From: Firmicutes bacterium ZCTH02-B6
GTDB lineage: Bacteria; Bacillota; Limnochordia; Limnochordales; ZCTH02-B6
Direction: 5' to 3'
NCBI GenBank assembly: GCA_002159155.1
Contig: LZRQ01000077.1
Coordinates: forward strand, 1-14,847
DNA length: 14,847 nt
Shown here: positions 1-8,195 of the stretch, in pieces
How positions within the stretch are numbered: position 1 is the stretch's first letter
Layout: the number at the start of each line of letters is the position of its first letter
Notes under the pieces: generated by a model
The model's database searches: none
Seen by the model: only the letters and a program-made list of their open reading frames with translations
What the model was told of the DNA's origin: nothing
Position numbers and translations under genes: made by a program

Positions 1-699
1 GCCCGGCACCCACAACAAGCCCCCAAGGGCGGATAAGATGGTCAACACCGCCACCGGCACCGCCTCAAGGGCCGGCACGCTGTGGGCTTCATGGCCGTGG
101 CCCGGGTCACCATGGCCGACATGGGACTCCCTGGCCGCGGCAGCCTCCCGCGCGGCCTTACCCTTGACCGCGTGTTTCGCCGGAGCCGGCCCGGTGAACA
201 CCAAGCAGAACAGGCGGGTCATGTAAAACGCCGTCAACCCTGCGGCAGCAACCCCCAGCGCCCACAGCCCCGTATGCCCGGTCAACAACAGTTCGACCAC
301 GATCTCATCTTTGCTGAAGAAGCCGGACAACGGCGGCAGGCCGATGAGGGCCAAGGTGCCGATGAGAAACGTCCAATAGGCGAACGGCAGCTGCCGGCCA
401 AGCCCGCCCATGCGCCGGATGTCCTGCTCGCCGTGGAAGTGGTGGATCACGATCCCGGCACCCAGGAACAACAGCGCCTTAAAGAACGCGTGGGTCATGA
501 AGTGGAACAAGGCGGCGCTGTACGCGCCAACGCCCGCGGCCAGGATCATGTACCCGACCTGGCTCATGGTGGAGAAAGCCAGCACCCGCTTGATGTCGTT
601 TTGGCCGACGGCGACCACCGCGCCAAACAGAGCCGACGCGACGCCGACCAAGGCGACGGCAGGCAAGCCAAGCGGAGCCGCCTCAAACAGCGGAAAGGC
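1..699 (-). pseudogene. nuoL: nuoL, remainder after the in-frame stop, partial at window edge
   Basis: Reading on in the same frame after the TGA at 702-700 gives 233 codons with no further stop, up to base 1. The translation is clear NuoL: QNDIKRVLAFSTMSQVGYM about 40 residues in, then HFMTHAFFKALLFL, GEQDIRRMGGL and GFFSKDEI, which hold the lysines and histidine of the later proton-channel helices. A histidine-rich soluble loop (SHVGHGDPGHGHEAHS) follows, and then another hydrophobic helix at the edge. No frameshift is visible, so only one base separates this from an intact gene. Without readthrough, this part would need internal initiation, for example at ATG 567, which has no obvious ribosome binding site. 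I mark it as the interrupted distal part of nuoL. The true 3' end is outside the window. Confidence 0.75.
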
Positions 700-1500
700 T
701 CACACGGCCAAGTACACGCCCGCCGTAACCATGGTGGCCGCGTGGATGAGGGCGCTGACCGGCGTAGGCCCTTGCATGGCGTCGGGTAACCACACGTGCA
801 AAGGCAGCTGGGCCGACTTGGCCACCGCGCCGACCAGAAGCAACAGTGCGATGGCGTTGAGCGCCTCCGGCGCAATGCGGCCAGCCTGCGGCAACACGTC
901 CGCAAAGCGCAAGCTGCCAAACTGGTTCCACATGATGGCCATGGCCAAAATCAGCCCGACCTCGCCGACCGTATTAACCCAAAACGCCTTGCGGCTCGCC
1001 GCGGCCGCAGCGGGGCGACGGTTCCAAAAGCCGATCAGGAGATACGAGGCAAGGCCGACGTTGGCCCAGCCGATCAGCATCCCAAGAAACCCGTCCGCCA
1101 GCACCAGCAGGCTCATGGCGAAAATGAAGTAGTTGAGCTCCGCGAAAAACCGCCCGTAGTCCGGGTCATCGGCCATGTAGGCCGCCGCGTAAATGTGAAT
1201 GAGCAGACCGACGCCGGTCACCACCAGCGAGAACCACAGCGACACTGCGTCGCCCAAAAGACCAATGCCGACGCCGTTCATGACCCACGACGACAAGGGC
1301 AGCGTCAGCACCTCATGGTCCTCCAGGCCGAGGTAGCGGATAAGCGCGACCACGGTAGCCACAAAGGCCAGCCCCACCATAAACGCCGCGGTGCCCGCCA
1401 GGGCCGGTTTGCCCCACCGCCGGCGCGCCGCAGCGACGACGGCCGCACCCACAAGCGGCAGGCCGGGGATGAGAGCCAGCACCCAATAGCTGTTCTCCAC
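700..1500 (-). CDS. nuoL: NADH-quinone oxidoreductase subunit L, N-terminal part (ends at in-frame TGA)
   Basis: NuoL is an antiporter-like proton-translocating membrane subunit of complex I. This frame opens with GTG at 1500, 7 bases after a GAAAGGGG ribosome binding site, and gives 266 residues. It is recognised by its multiple hydrophobic helices and by the family signature at about residues 224-264: lysine K228, then LPLHVWLPDAM, then GPTPVSALIHAAT, then the TAGVYL segment. Translation stops at a TGA (702-700) exactly where the family normally has an arginine, and the same frame continues as recognisable NuoL to the window edge. The TM5 signature reads GWANVGLASYLLIGF (about 144-158), where E. 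coli NuoL has GWEGVGL: the essential glutamate is alanine (A146). The next motif, usually NRVGD, reads NTVGE. The gene lies 16 bases after nuoK. Identity is certain; whether a functional protein is made is not. Confidence 0.85.
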   Translation of the reverse strand: MENSYWVLALIPGLPLVGAAVVAAARRRWGKPALAGTAAFMVGLAFVATVVALIRYLGLEDHEVLTLPLSSWVMNGVGIGLLGDAVSLWFSLVVTGVGLLIHIYAAAYMADDPDYGRFFAELNYFIFAMSLLVLADGFLGMLIGWANVGLASYLLIGFWNRRPAAAAASRKAFWVNTVGEVGLILAMAIMWNQFGSLRFADVLPQAGRIAPEALNAIALLLLVGAVAKSAQLPLHVWLPDAMQGPTPVSALIHAATMVTAGVYLAV

Positions 1501-1516
1501 TGTCCTACCCCTTTCT

Positions 1517-1825
1517 CTAGCCCCGCAGCGCCCGCACGTCGTCCACATCCGCCGCGTCACGGGTACGGAAGATGAGAACGATGAGCGCCAGGCCGATGGC
1601 GGCTTCAGCGGCCCCGACCACGATGATCAGGAATGAGAACACGTGTCCTGCCATCGTACCCCACTGCCGGGCGAACGTCAGGAAAAGCAGGGCCGCTGCA
1701 CCCCACATGAGCTCAATAGACATCAGCATCACCAGGGGACTTCTCCGCACCAGCACCCCCGCAAGTCCGATAACAAACAGGATCGCGCTCAACACCAGAT
1801 AACCATGAATGGGCATGCCGGGCAT
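1517..1825 (-). CDS. nuoK: NADH-quinone oxidoreductase subunit K
   Basis: Small membrane subunit of complex I (MrpC-like), 102 residues with three hydrophobic helices at about 9-26, 31-50 and 62-86. It contributes to the proton path between NuoJ and the antiporter-like subunits. The two membrane glutamates that matter in E. coli NuoK (E36 and E72) are present here as E38 (in MSIELM) and E74 (in GAAEAAIG). I chose the ATG at 1825 because GGGGAGG lies 8 bases before it. A GTG at 1834 overlaps the nuoJ stop and is in frame, but it falls inside that binding site. The gene ends in TAG. The last 15 residues are charged and poorly conserved. The start is only a few bases past the nuoJ stop, which suggests coupled translation. 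Confidence 0.93.
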   Translation of the reverse strand: MPGMPIHGYLVLSAILFVIGLAGVLVRRSPLVMLMSIELMWGAAALLFLTFARQWGTMAGHVFSFLIIVVGAAEAAIGLALIVLIFRTRDAADVDDVRALRG

Positions 1826-1830
1826 GTCCC

Positions 1831-2337
1831 TCACCTCCCCTGGTCGCGGCGGGCGATCAAAACGACGACCCCCACCACGGCCACCATCAGGAGCAGCGCC
1901 GCAAACTGCAGCACCAGCACATGTTCATAAAAGAGGGCGGCTCCAAAGGCGCGTACCGTTCCAAAGCCTGCAAACAGGGCCGCCGGCGCCGGATATGCCT
2001 GCCGGAGCACCGCCAGCAGCAGCGCCGCCAGCAGCAGCAGGGCGGCCAACGCGCCTAAGCCCTCCTGGCCGGGCAACAGCGACATCTCCCGCTCGATGGC
2101 TTCCCGCCGCGCGCCCAGTAAGCTCACCACAAACAGGAACATGACCATGACGGCGCCGGCATAGACGATCACCTGCACAAGGCCCATAAACTCCGCATCC
2201 AGCGCGATAAACAGCGCTGCCAGCGAAATGAGATTGAGGACTAAGGCCAGCACCGAGTGCACCGGAATGCGTGCCCGCACCACGGTGACGGCGGAAACTA
2301 GCGCCAATGCCGCTGCAACAAGAACGACCCAGTTCAT
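1831..2337 (-). CDS. nuoJ: NADH-quinone oxidoreductase subunit J
   Basis: Membrane subunit J of complex I, 168 residues with about five hydrophobic helices (roughly 2-20, 27-46, 52-74, 94-112 and 136-161). The conserved third helix is plain: VQVIVYAGAVMVMFLFVV at about 54-71, the helix that carries the pi-bulge in solved complex I structures. The subunit forms part of the E-channel linking quinone reduction to the membrane pumps. The ATG shares ATGA with the nuoI stop, and a GGAGG lies about 10 bases upstream. It ends in TGA 5 bases before nuoK. Length and helix count fit the family. Confidence 0.93.
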   Translation of the reverse strand: MNWVVLVAAALALVSAVTVVRARIPVHSVLALVLNLISLAALFIALDAEFMGLVQVIVYAGAVMVMFLFVVSLLGARREAIEREMSLLPGQEGLGALAALLLLAALLLAVLRQAYPAPAALFAGFGTVRAFGAALFYEHVLVLQFAALLLMVAVVGVVVLIARRDQGR

Positions 2338-2921
2338 GCCGGCTGCGCCTCCTCGGACCTCGCCGCGCCCCGCTCGCTCGCCTGTGCACTGGAAGCCGGA
2401 GCGCCGGACTCGGCGGCCGGCGCGTGCTCCGCCTCGGACTCGTGAACCGGGCGCCAGCCGTGGTAGTCCGGGTACACGTGATGCGGCACCTTGAAGGGGC
2501 TCGTGTGCTTGTTGACCAGCCGGTCGCGGCCAAAGATCAGACTTTGCCGGCTAAAGTCGGCCAGCTCGAACTCCCGGGTCAAGTGGAGCGCCTCGGTCGG
2601 ACACGCCTCCTCGCAGAGGCCGCAGAAGATGCACCGCAGCATGTCGATCTCGTACTTCCAGGCGTACCGCTCTCCCGGCGAGTTGGGCCGCGCTGGGTCG
2701 TTTTCCGCCGGCATCACGGTGATAGCTGCCGCGGGGCACGCGACCTGGCACAGCTCGCACCCGATGCACATCTCAAGGCCGTTCTCGTACCGCCTCAGTT
2801 CATGCCGGCCGCGAAACCGCGCCGAGCGCTCCTTTTTGACGTACGGGTAACGGATCGTCGGTTTCCTGCGGAGCAGCATCCGCAGCGTGGTGCCCATGCC
2901 TTTGGCCAATGCCTTCAACAT
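2334..2921 (-). CDS. nuoI: NADH-quinone oxidoreductase subunit I (two 4Fe-4S ferredoxin-type)
   Basis: Peripheral electron-transfer subunit carrying clusters N6a and N6b, which pass electrons from NuoG towards NuoB. It has 195 residues. Two ferredoxin motifs are visible: C52-C55-C58-C62 (CIGCELCQVACP) and C97-C100-C103-C107 (CIFCGLCEEACP). The N-terminal basic helix expected to lie along the membrane arm is present (residues 1-30). The ATG at 2921 has a GGAGT 9 bases upstream. The last 35 residues (about 161-195) are a low-complexity tail rich in Ala, Glu and Ser that is not part of the usual fold. A gap of 48 bases separates it from nuoH, one of the larger gaps in the operon. It ends in TGA overlapping the nuoJ start. 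Confidence 0.96.
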   Translation of the reverse strand: MLKALAKGMGTTLRMLLRRKPTIRYPYVKKERSARFRGRHELRRYENGLEMCIGCELCQVACPAAAITVMPAENDPARPNSPGERYAWKYEIDMLRCIFCGLCEEACPTEALHLTREFELADFSRQSLIFGRDRLVNKHTSPFKVPHHVYPDYHGWRPVHESEAEHAPAAESGAPASSAQASERGAARSEEAQPA

Positions 2922-2969
2922 CTCGGCATCACTCCTCGCCTCACCAGCGCCTAGGCCACGGCAGCAGCC

Positions 2970-3953
2970 TTAAGCGACAAAAACCGTGATGACCGCCGTC
3001 GCCACCAGGTTCAGAATGGCCAGCGGCAGCAGCACCTTCCACCCCAGGTCCATGAGCCGGTCATACCGGAGCCGGACCATGGTCGCCCGCAGCCAGATGA
3101 ACACGAACAGCAGGAACCCGAGCTTCACCAAGAACCAGACCACGGGCGGCAAGAAAACCGGTCCGTTCCAACCGCCCAGGTACAGCAGCGTCACCAGGCT
3201 GGAGGCCGTGATCATGTGGATGTACTCAGCCATCATGAACATGGCAAAACGCATGCCGCTGTACTCCGTGCTGTATCCCGACACCAGCTCCGTTTCGGCC
3301 TCGGGCAAGTCAAACGGCACCCGGGCCGACTCGGCCAGCGCGGCCAGAAAGTAGATCACAAACCCCAGCGGTTGGAGCAGGATAAACGGTAACCGCTCCT
3401 GGGCGGCCACGATTTCGGTCAGCCGCAAGGATCCGGCCAGCATCAAGACACCCAACAAGCTCAGCCCCATGGCCAGCTCGTAGCTGATGAGCTGCGCGCT
3501 GGCCCGCAGCGACCCAAGCAGGGAGTACTTGCTCTGCGACGCCCAGCCGGCCAACGTCACGCCGTACACGCTCAGGGCGGCAAACGCCACGGCCACCAGC
3601 ACGCCGCCGGGCGGGTCCGCAACTCCCAGCGGTATCGTCAGGCCGCCGATGTTTACCGGAGGCCCGACGGGAATGACCGCCCAGGCCGCGAGGGCGGTGA
3701 AGACGCTGATGATGGGCGCCAGCCGGAAAACGAGGCGGTCGGCGTCCCGGGGGATGATATCCTCTTTGACAATCGCCTTGATCCCGTCCGCCACTGGCTG
3801 CAACAGGCCCCAGGGCCCCGTGCGGGTCGGTCCCAAGCGCAGGTGGAAGTAGCCCAGCATCTTGCGCTCGATAACCGTCATGCCCGCAAACAGGCTGGCG
3901 AGGGCTACAGCCAAGATCAAACTGCGGGCGAGTACCAACCCGACCGTGTCCAT
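2970..3953 (-). CDS. nuoH: NADH-quinone oxidoreductase subunit H
   Basis: Membrane subunit that forms much of the quinone-binding chamber and the first part of the E-channel; 327 residues, about eight hydrophobic helices. Family motifs seen: the MTVIERKMLGYFHLRLGP segment near the N-terminus, the SQSKYSLLGSLRA region, the ARVPFDLPEAETELVSGY loop and the following STEYSGMRFAMFMMAEY segment, which are hallmark quinone-site loops. I chose the ATG at 3953 because GGAGGAGG lies about 7 bases upstream and because it shares one base with the nuoG stop (TGATG). The reading frame is open a further 32 codons upstream inside nuoG, but that stretch does not look like NuoH. It ends in TAA. Confidence 0.96.
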   Translation of the reverse strand: MDTVGLVLARSLILAVALASLFAGMTVIERKMLGYFHLRLGPTRTGPWGLLQPVADGIKAIVKEDIIPRDADRLVFRLAPIISVFTALAAWAVIPVGPPVNIGGLTIPLGVADPPGGVLVAVAFAALSVYGVTLAGWASQSKYSLLGSLRASAQLISYELAMGLSLLGVLMLAGSLRLTEIVAAQERLPFILLQPLGFVIYFLAALAESARVPFDLPEAETELVSGYSTEYSGMRFAMFMMAEYIHMITASSLVTLLYLGGWNGPVFLPPVVWFLVKLGFLLFVFIWLRATMVRLRYDRLMDLGWKVLLPLAILNLVATAVITVFVA

Positions 3954-6322
3954 CAGCCGACCTCCTCCAGCACCCGCTTGCGCACTTGCACTTTGGCCCA
4001 AAGGGTCCCTGCCAGCAGCCGGTTGACGGCGCCATCGGGCGCACCCCATGGCACCTGCACGGTGCCGGGCACCACATTGGGCGCGACCCGCACCGGCAGC
4101 GTCATGTCGCCGCCCGCTGCCTGCAAGGTCACCGTGTCGCCGTCCTGGACGCCTAACGTCGCAGCGTCCACGGGATGGAACAGCGCCTCAGCGCGGGGCT
4201 GCACGGAGCGGAAACCGGGATCAAAGCGCGCCGTCCCACCGCCGCCATACAGCCGGTCCACCGGCACCAAAACGAGGCCATCGCCTGCGGCGCCCGCCGG
4301 CGCCATCGCCTCCGCGGGCCACGGCGCGCCGGCCATAAAGCCGTCGGCAGCGAGCTCGCCCAAGAGACGCTCCAACTCCTGCCGGAACTCGCGGCGGGAA
4401 GGGATAAGTTTCTTGCCCAAGGCTTCGGCGATGGCCAGGAAGGCATCCCCGTCGCTGCGGCTCTCGCCACCCGCGGCCATGGCGGGGGCCACCTCCTGGA
4501 CGCGGCCCTCGAGGTTGGTGTACGTCCCGCGCTTGGCCGCAAACGGAGCGGCAGGCAACACGACGTCCGCGCAGCGGGCGGTTTCGGTCAAAAACATGTC
4601 TTGGACAACCAGGAACGGGACTTGGCGGAGGGCCTTAGCCACCAGCGTCCCGTGGGGGAACGTCTCGGCGATGTTTGCCCCGGCGATGTACAACGCCTTC
4701 AAGGTTCCGGCAGCCGCCGCTTGCAGCATGCGGCCGGTGTCCATACCCGCCTGGTCCGGGGCCACCGGCCGGTGGCCGGGCAAACGGTCTGGCCGAACGC
4801 CCATGGCCTCGGCGCCGCGGCTGTTGGCCTGCTCGCCGGGGATGAGCACCCCGGCGCTGCGATCGCCCAGGCCAAGAAACGCCTGCAGCAGTTGGTCGAT
4901 GGCTTGGCCAACCGCCAAATCCTCGCCACCCCAGACAACGACCGCCTTGCGGCCCTGGCGCAGGGCAGCCGCTATGGGTGCCGCTGCCCCCGCCTTGTCG
5001 TCGCCGCCGGCCAGGGCGGCCGCCGCCTGCCGAATGCCCGCCGCAAGCTCGGAGGGCAGCAGCGGCACGCGGGTGTGCGGCACCCGGTATTCCTGCTGTC
5101 GCGCCCCGACGGTCAGCAGCGCCGCGCCCCGGCGCTGCGCGGCGCGCCGGATGCGCAGGTCCGCCACGGGCATGCGCTCCGCGGGCAGAACGTCCACCAC
5201 CAGGATGACGTCGGCATCATCGAGATCCACCAGCCGGCCGCCATACTTGTTCCACGAAGCCACCTGCTGCCGGCCGACCCGGTGATCCACGTGGGGCGTC
5301 CCCACCACGTCCCGGGCCAGCTTTTGGAAGAGGTACGCCTCCTCGTTGGTGAGCTGGCCGCCGCCGATAAAACCGATGGCGTCGGCGCCATGATCCCGTG
5401 CGATGGTCCGGAACCGGTTGGCGATCTCCATCAGTGCCTCGGTCCAGCTCACGGGAACGAGCTCGTCGCCGCGGCGCATAAGGGGCTGCGTAATCCGATT
5501 TTCCGCGTTTGCGTACTTGTAGTTGAACCGGCCGCGGTCGCACAGCCAGCCGCCGTCCACGTCGGGGTGCTCTCGCGACACGACCCGGGCCAGTTCGCCA
5601 AAGCGGAAATCGAGCCGCACGTTGCAGCCGACCGGGCAGGCGGTGCAGACGGACGGCGCAGACGACATGTCCCACGGGCGCCCCTTAAAGCGGTAATTCT
5701 TGGAGGTCAGCGCCCCGACCGGACACAGTTCGATGGTGTTGCCGCTGAAATAGGAATCGTAGGAGTCGCCGGAGGCCGTGCGGATGAGATTCTCGTGCGC
5801 CCGCTCGACCACCACCAGGTTGCCCTCGAGCGCGATTTCGCGGTCAAACCGCGTGCAGCGGCGGCAGAGGATGCAGCGTTCCTCGTCCAGGATGATGAAG
5901 TTCCCCAAATCCACCGCTTTGCGCTTCTTCATCTTGGGCACCGACAGGCGGCTGGTGGGCAGGCCGTACTTAAACGTGTTGTCCTGCAGCGGGCACTCGC
6001 CGCCCTTGTCGCACACCGGGCAGTCCAGCGGGTGGTTGAGCAGCAGGAACTCGATGACGCCCTGGCGCAAGTGCTGCACCACGGGCGTGTTAGTCTTGAC
6101 GACCATCCCTTCGGCCGCCTTGGTGGTGCAGGCCGGTACAGGCTTGCGCTGGCCCTCCACCTCCACCAGGCACATCCGGCAGACGCCCACGGGCTCGAGC
6201 TTCGGATGGTGGCAAAACACCGGGATCTCGATGCCCGCCAGCGCGGCCGCTTCCACCAGGCCCATCCCCTTGGGCACCTGCACTTGGCGTCCGTCAATGG
6301 TCAAGGTGACCATGTCACTCAT
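3953..6322 (-). CDS. nuoG: NADH-quinone oxidoreductase subunit G (iron-sulfur, molybdopterin-oxidoreductase fold)
   Basis: Largest peripheral subunit, passing electrons from NuoF to NuoI. It has 789 residues, close to Thermus Nqo3 and shorter than E. coli NuoG. Cluster ligands seen: 2Fe-2S at C37, C48, C51 and C65; the His-Cys 4Fe-4S site at H97, C101, C104 and C110; the next 4Fe-4S site at C150, C153, C156 and C200; and a fourth set C226-x2-C229-x3-C233-x27-C261, which matches the optional N7 cluster. The remainder (about 270-789) is the molybdopterin-oxidoreductase-like domain, including a C-terminal beta-barrel-like region; in complex I this domain carries no cofactor. The ATG at 6322 overlaps the nuoF stop as ATGA and follows a GGGAGG. 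A second ATG three codons in is less well spaced. Confidence 0.97.
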   Translation of the reverse strand: MSDMVTLTIDGRQVQVPKGMGLVEAAALAGIEIPVFCHHPKLEPVGVCRMCLVEVEGQRKPVPACTTKAAEGMVVKTNTPVVQHLRQGVIEFLLLNHPLDCPVCDKGGECPLQDNTFKYGLPTSRLSVPKMKKRKAVDLGNFIILDEERCILCRRCTRFDREIALEGNLVVVERAHENLIRTASGDSYDSYFSGNTIELCPVGALTSKNYRFKGRPWDMSSAPSVCTACPVGCNVRLDFRFGELARVVSREHPDVDGGWLCDRGRFNYKYANAENRITQPLMRRGDELVPVSWTEALMEIANRFRTIARDHGADAIGFIGGGQLTNEEAYLFQKLARDVVGTPHVDHRVGRQQVASWNKYGGRLVDLDDADVILVVDVLPAERMPVADLRIRRAAQRRGAALLTVGARQQEYRVPHTRVPLLPSELAAGIRQAAAALAGGDDKAGAAAPIAAALRQGRKAVVVWGGEDLAVGQAIDQLLQAFLGLGDRSAGVLIPGEQANSRGAEAMGVRPDRLPGHRPVAPDQAGMDTGRMLQAAAAGTLKALYIAGANIAETFPHGTLVAKALRQVPFLVVQDMFLTETARCADVVLPAAPFAAKRGTYTNLEGRVQEVAPAMAAGGESRSDGDAFLAIAEALGKKLIPSRREFRQELERLLGELAADGFMAGAPWPAEAMAPAGAAGDGLVLVPVDRLYGGGGTARFDPGFRSVQPRAEALFHPVDAATLGVQDGDTVTLQAAGGDMTLPVRVAPNVVPGTVQVPWGAPDGAVNRLLAGTLWAKVQVRKRVLEEVG

Positions 6323-7605
6323 GCGCTAAGCACCTCCCGTGGACGCTCCGCCAGGCAGGCGCGCCCATGGATGTGGGCTTCAAACTCGTCGGCGAAATGC
6401 TTGAGCACCGACTGCAGGAACGTGATCGAGAAGTCCGACAAGAGGCAGATGGTCGTGCCGCTCATGGTGCCCCGCAGGCTCTTGAGAACCTCGATGTCCG
6501 CCGGGGTCCCCTCACCCCGCTCGATCTTGCGCAACAGGCGCGCCGTCCAGGCGGTCCCTTCCCGGCACGGCGTGCACTGGCCGCACGATTCGTGGGAGAA
6601 AAAGTCCGCGTAGTAAAGAGCCGTCCGCACCATGCACACGTTCTGGTCAAAGACCATCACGCCTGCGGTGCCTAGGATCGACCCGGCCTGTTGCACCGAG
6701 TCAAAGTCCAACGGCAGGTCGAGGTTGTTGGGCAAGAGCACCGGCGAGCTGGCTCCTCCCGGCTGTACCGCCTTGAGCTTGCTTCCGGGCTTCAATCCCC
6801 CCGCCACCTCGAGGAGCTCTCCCAGGGTGACCCCCAGCGGCAGCTCGTAGTTGCCGGGCCGGTTGACCGCGCCGCTCACCGAGAAAATCTTGGTGCCGGG
6901 GCTCTTCTCCGTACCGATGGACAAGAACCAGTCCGCGCCCCGGTCGATGATGAACGGAACGTTGCAAAGCGTTTCCACGTTGTTGACCACCGTGGGCATG
7001 CCATAAAGGCCCGCCACGGCCGGGAACGGCGGCTTGTTGCGGGGCTCGCCGCGGCCTCCCTCCAGAGAGCTCAACAACCCGGTTTCCTCGCCGCAGATGT
7101 AGGCGCCGGCGCCGCGATGGACGACGATTTCCTGGGAAAAGTCGGTGCCCAAAATCCGGTCGCCCAAGTACCCCTTGGCCCGCGCCTGCTCGATGGCGTC
7201 CATCAGCACCCGGTAACCTTTGCGGAACTCGCCGCGGATGTAGATGAAGGACCGGGCGGCCCGCACCGCGTAGGCAGCGAGCAAAATGCCCTCCACCAGC
7301 AGGTGGGGGTTATACTCGATGAGCATGCGGTTGTTGAAGGTTCCCGGCTCGCTCTCGTCCGCGTTGCAGCACAAATACCGCGGCCGGCCGTCGTCGGGGA
7401 GAAAGCCCCACTTCAGCCCCGCCGGGAAGCCCGCCCCGCCGCGGCCTCGCAGATTGGCCTTTTTGACCTCCGCGTGCACGTCAGCCGGGGTCATGCCCTT
7501 GAGGGCCTTGCGCAGGGCCTGGTAACCGCCCTGGGCCTCGTAGTTTTCAATGCGGGTAAGGTCCACCTCTCCAATGCCTTTGGTCAGGACCTTTTCGTAC
7601 GTCAC
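6319..7605 (-). CDS. nuoF: NADH-quinone oxidoreductase subunit F (NADH and FMN binding)
   Basis: The NADH-oxidising flavoprotein subunit; it binds NADH, FMN and cluster N3. From GTG at 7605 it has 428 residues. Motifs seen: the glycine-rich GRGGAGFPAGLKW at about 54-66, the CNADESEPGTF flavin-site segment, GAGAYICGEETGLLSSLEG, and the cluster ligands in ESCGQCTPCREG (C341, C344, C347) with the fourth cysteine near C387 in GTTICLL. The GTG shares GTGA with the nuoE stop and follows a GGGGGA about 8 bases upstream. An in-frame GTG at 7626 would add seven residues that read through this binding site, so I prefer 7605. Stop TGA overlaps nuoG. Confidence 0.96.
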   Translation of the reverse strand: MTYEKVLTKGIGEVDLTRIENYEAQGGYQALRKALKGMTPADVHAEVKKANLRGRGGAGFPAGLKWGFLPDDGRPRYLCCNADESEPGTFNNRMLIEYNPHLLVEGILLAAYAVRAARSFIYIRGEFRKGYRVLMDAIEQARAKGYLGDRILGTDFSQEIVVHRGAGAYICGEETGLLSSLEGGRGEPRNKPPFPAVAGLYGMPTVVNNVETLCNVPFIIDRGADWFLSIGTEKSPGTKIFSVSGAVNRPGNYELPLGVTLGELLEVAGGLKPGSKLKAVQPGGASSPVLLPNNLDLPLDFDSVQQAGSILGTAGVMVFDQNVCMVRTALYYADFFSHESCGQCTPCREGTAWTARLLRKIERGEGTPADIEVLKSLRGTMSGTTICLLSDFSITFLQSVLKHFADEFEAHIHGRACLAERPREVLSA

Positions 7606-8195
7606 GCGCTCTCCCCCGCTTCCCACACGGCCCCGGGCTGGATCAGTCCGATCCGCTCGGACAGCTCCACCAGATCGGCTCCGTCACGCAGCGCCTGTAC
7701 GATCTGGTCCGCCCGCTCGGGGGTGACTTTGTGAAAGTACTCCTCATTGATTTGAACCGCCGGAGCGCCGTCGCAAGCGGCGACACACTCGCCGGTGACC
7801 AGCAACGTAAACAGCCCGTCTGCGGTCGTCTCACCCAGCTTGATGCCGAGCCGCTGCTCAAAGTGGCGGATCAGCGCCTCGGCCCCCGACAAGCCGCACA
7901 TGATGTTGCCGCAGACAGTAATGACGTACCGGCCCACCGGCTTCCGGTGGTACAGGGAGTAAAACGAGCAGGTGGACTCCACGTACGCCCGGGAAATGCC
8001 CAGCCGCTGGGCGATATACTCCATGTCCTCCGGCGCTACCCAACCGCGCTCTTCCTGCGCCATCCACAATAGGCCCATCAGCGCTGAGCGGGACTTGGGG
8101 TAGCGGGAGATCAGGCGTTCGACGTCCTCGGCGCGCCGCTCCCACCAGGCTTGCCCATGTGCCCCGTTGGCCCGTGCCGGGTTTTGTGCCGTCAT
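7602..8195 (-). CDS. nuoE: NADH-quinone oxidoreductase subunit E (2Fe-2S)
   Basis: Thioredoxin-fold 2Fe-2S subunit (cluster N1a) that partners NuoF; 197 residues. The four ligands are visible as C95 and C100 (VCGNIMC) and C137 and C141 (GECVAACDGAP), with the conserved APAVQIN strand after them. The N-terminal helical bundle (residues about 15-85) is typical of the family. The ATG at 8195 shares its T with the nuoD stop (TGATG) and has GGAGGTGG about 7 bases upstream. The frame is open 45 codons further upstream, but that part lies inside nuoD and does not resemble NuoE. The gene ends in TGA overlapping the nuoF GTG. Confidence 0.96.
   Translation of the reverse strand: MTAQNPARANGAHGQAWWERRAEDVERLISRYPKSRSALMGLLWMAQEERGWVAPEDMEYIAQRLGISRAYVESTCSFYSLYHRKPVGRYVITVCGNIMCGLSGAEALIRHFEQRLGIKLGETTADGLFTLLVTGECVAACDGAPAVQINEEYFHKVTPERADQIVQALRDGADLVELSERIGLIQPGAVWEAGESA

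Noticed and set aside
83..135. Histidine- and glycine-rich run near the left edge as a separate metal-binding gene
   Set aside because: It is in frame with NuoL and lies in the loop between late helices, so it is part of that protein.
700..702. Recoding of TGA as tryptophan or selenocysteine in nuoL
   Set aside because: TGA is the normal stop of nine complete nuo genes and of tdh and kbl here. The position is arginine in the family and no catalytic selenocysteine would be expected in a proton channel.
4175..6613. Very long plus-strand open frame (about 812 codons) opposite nuoG
   Set aside because: It is antisense to a certain nuoG gene and part of nuoF. High GC produces such open frames; the translation has no recognisable domain.
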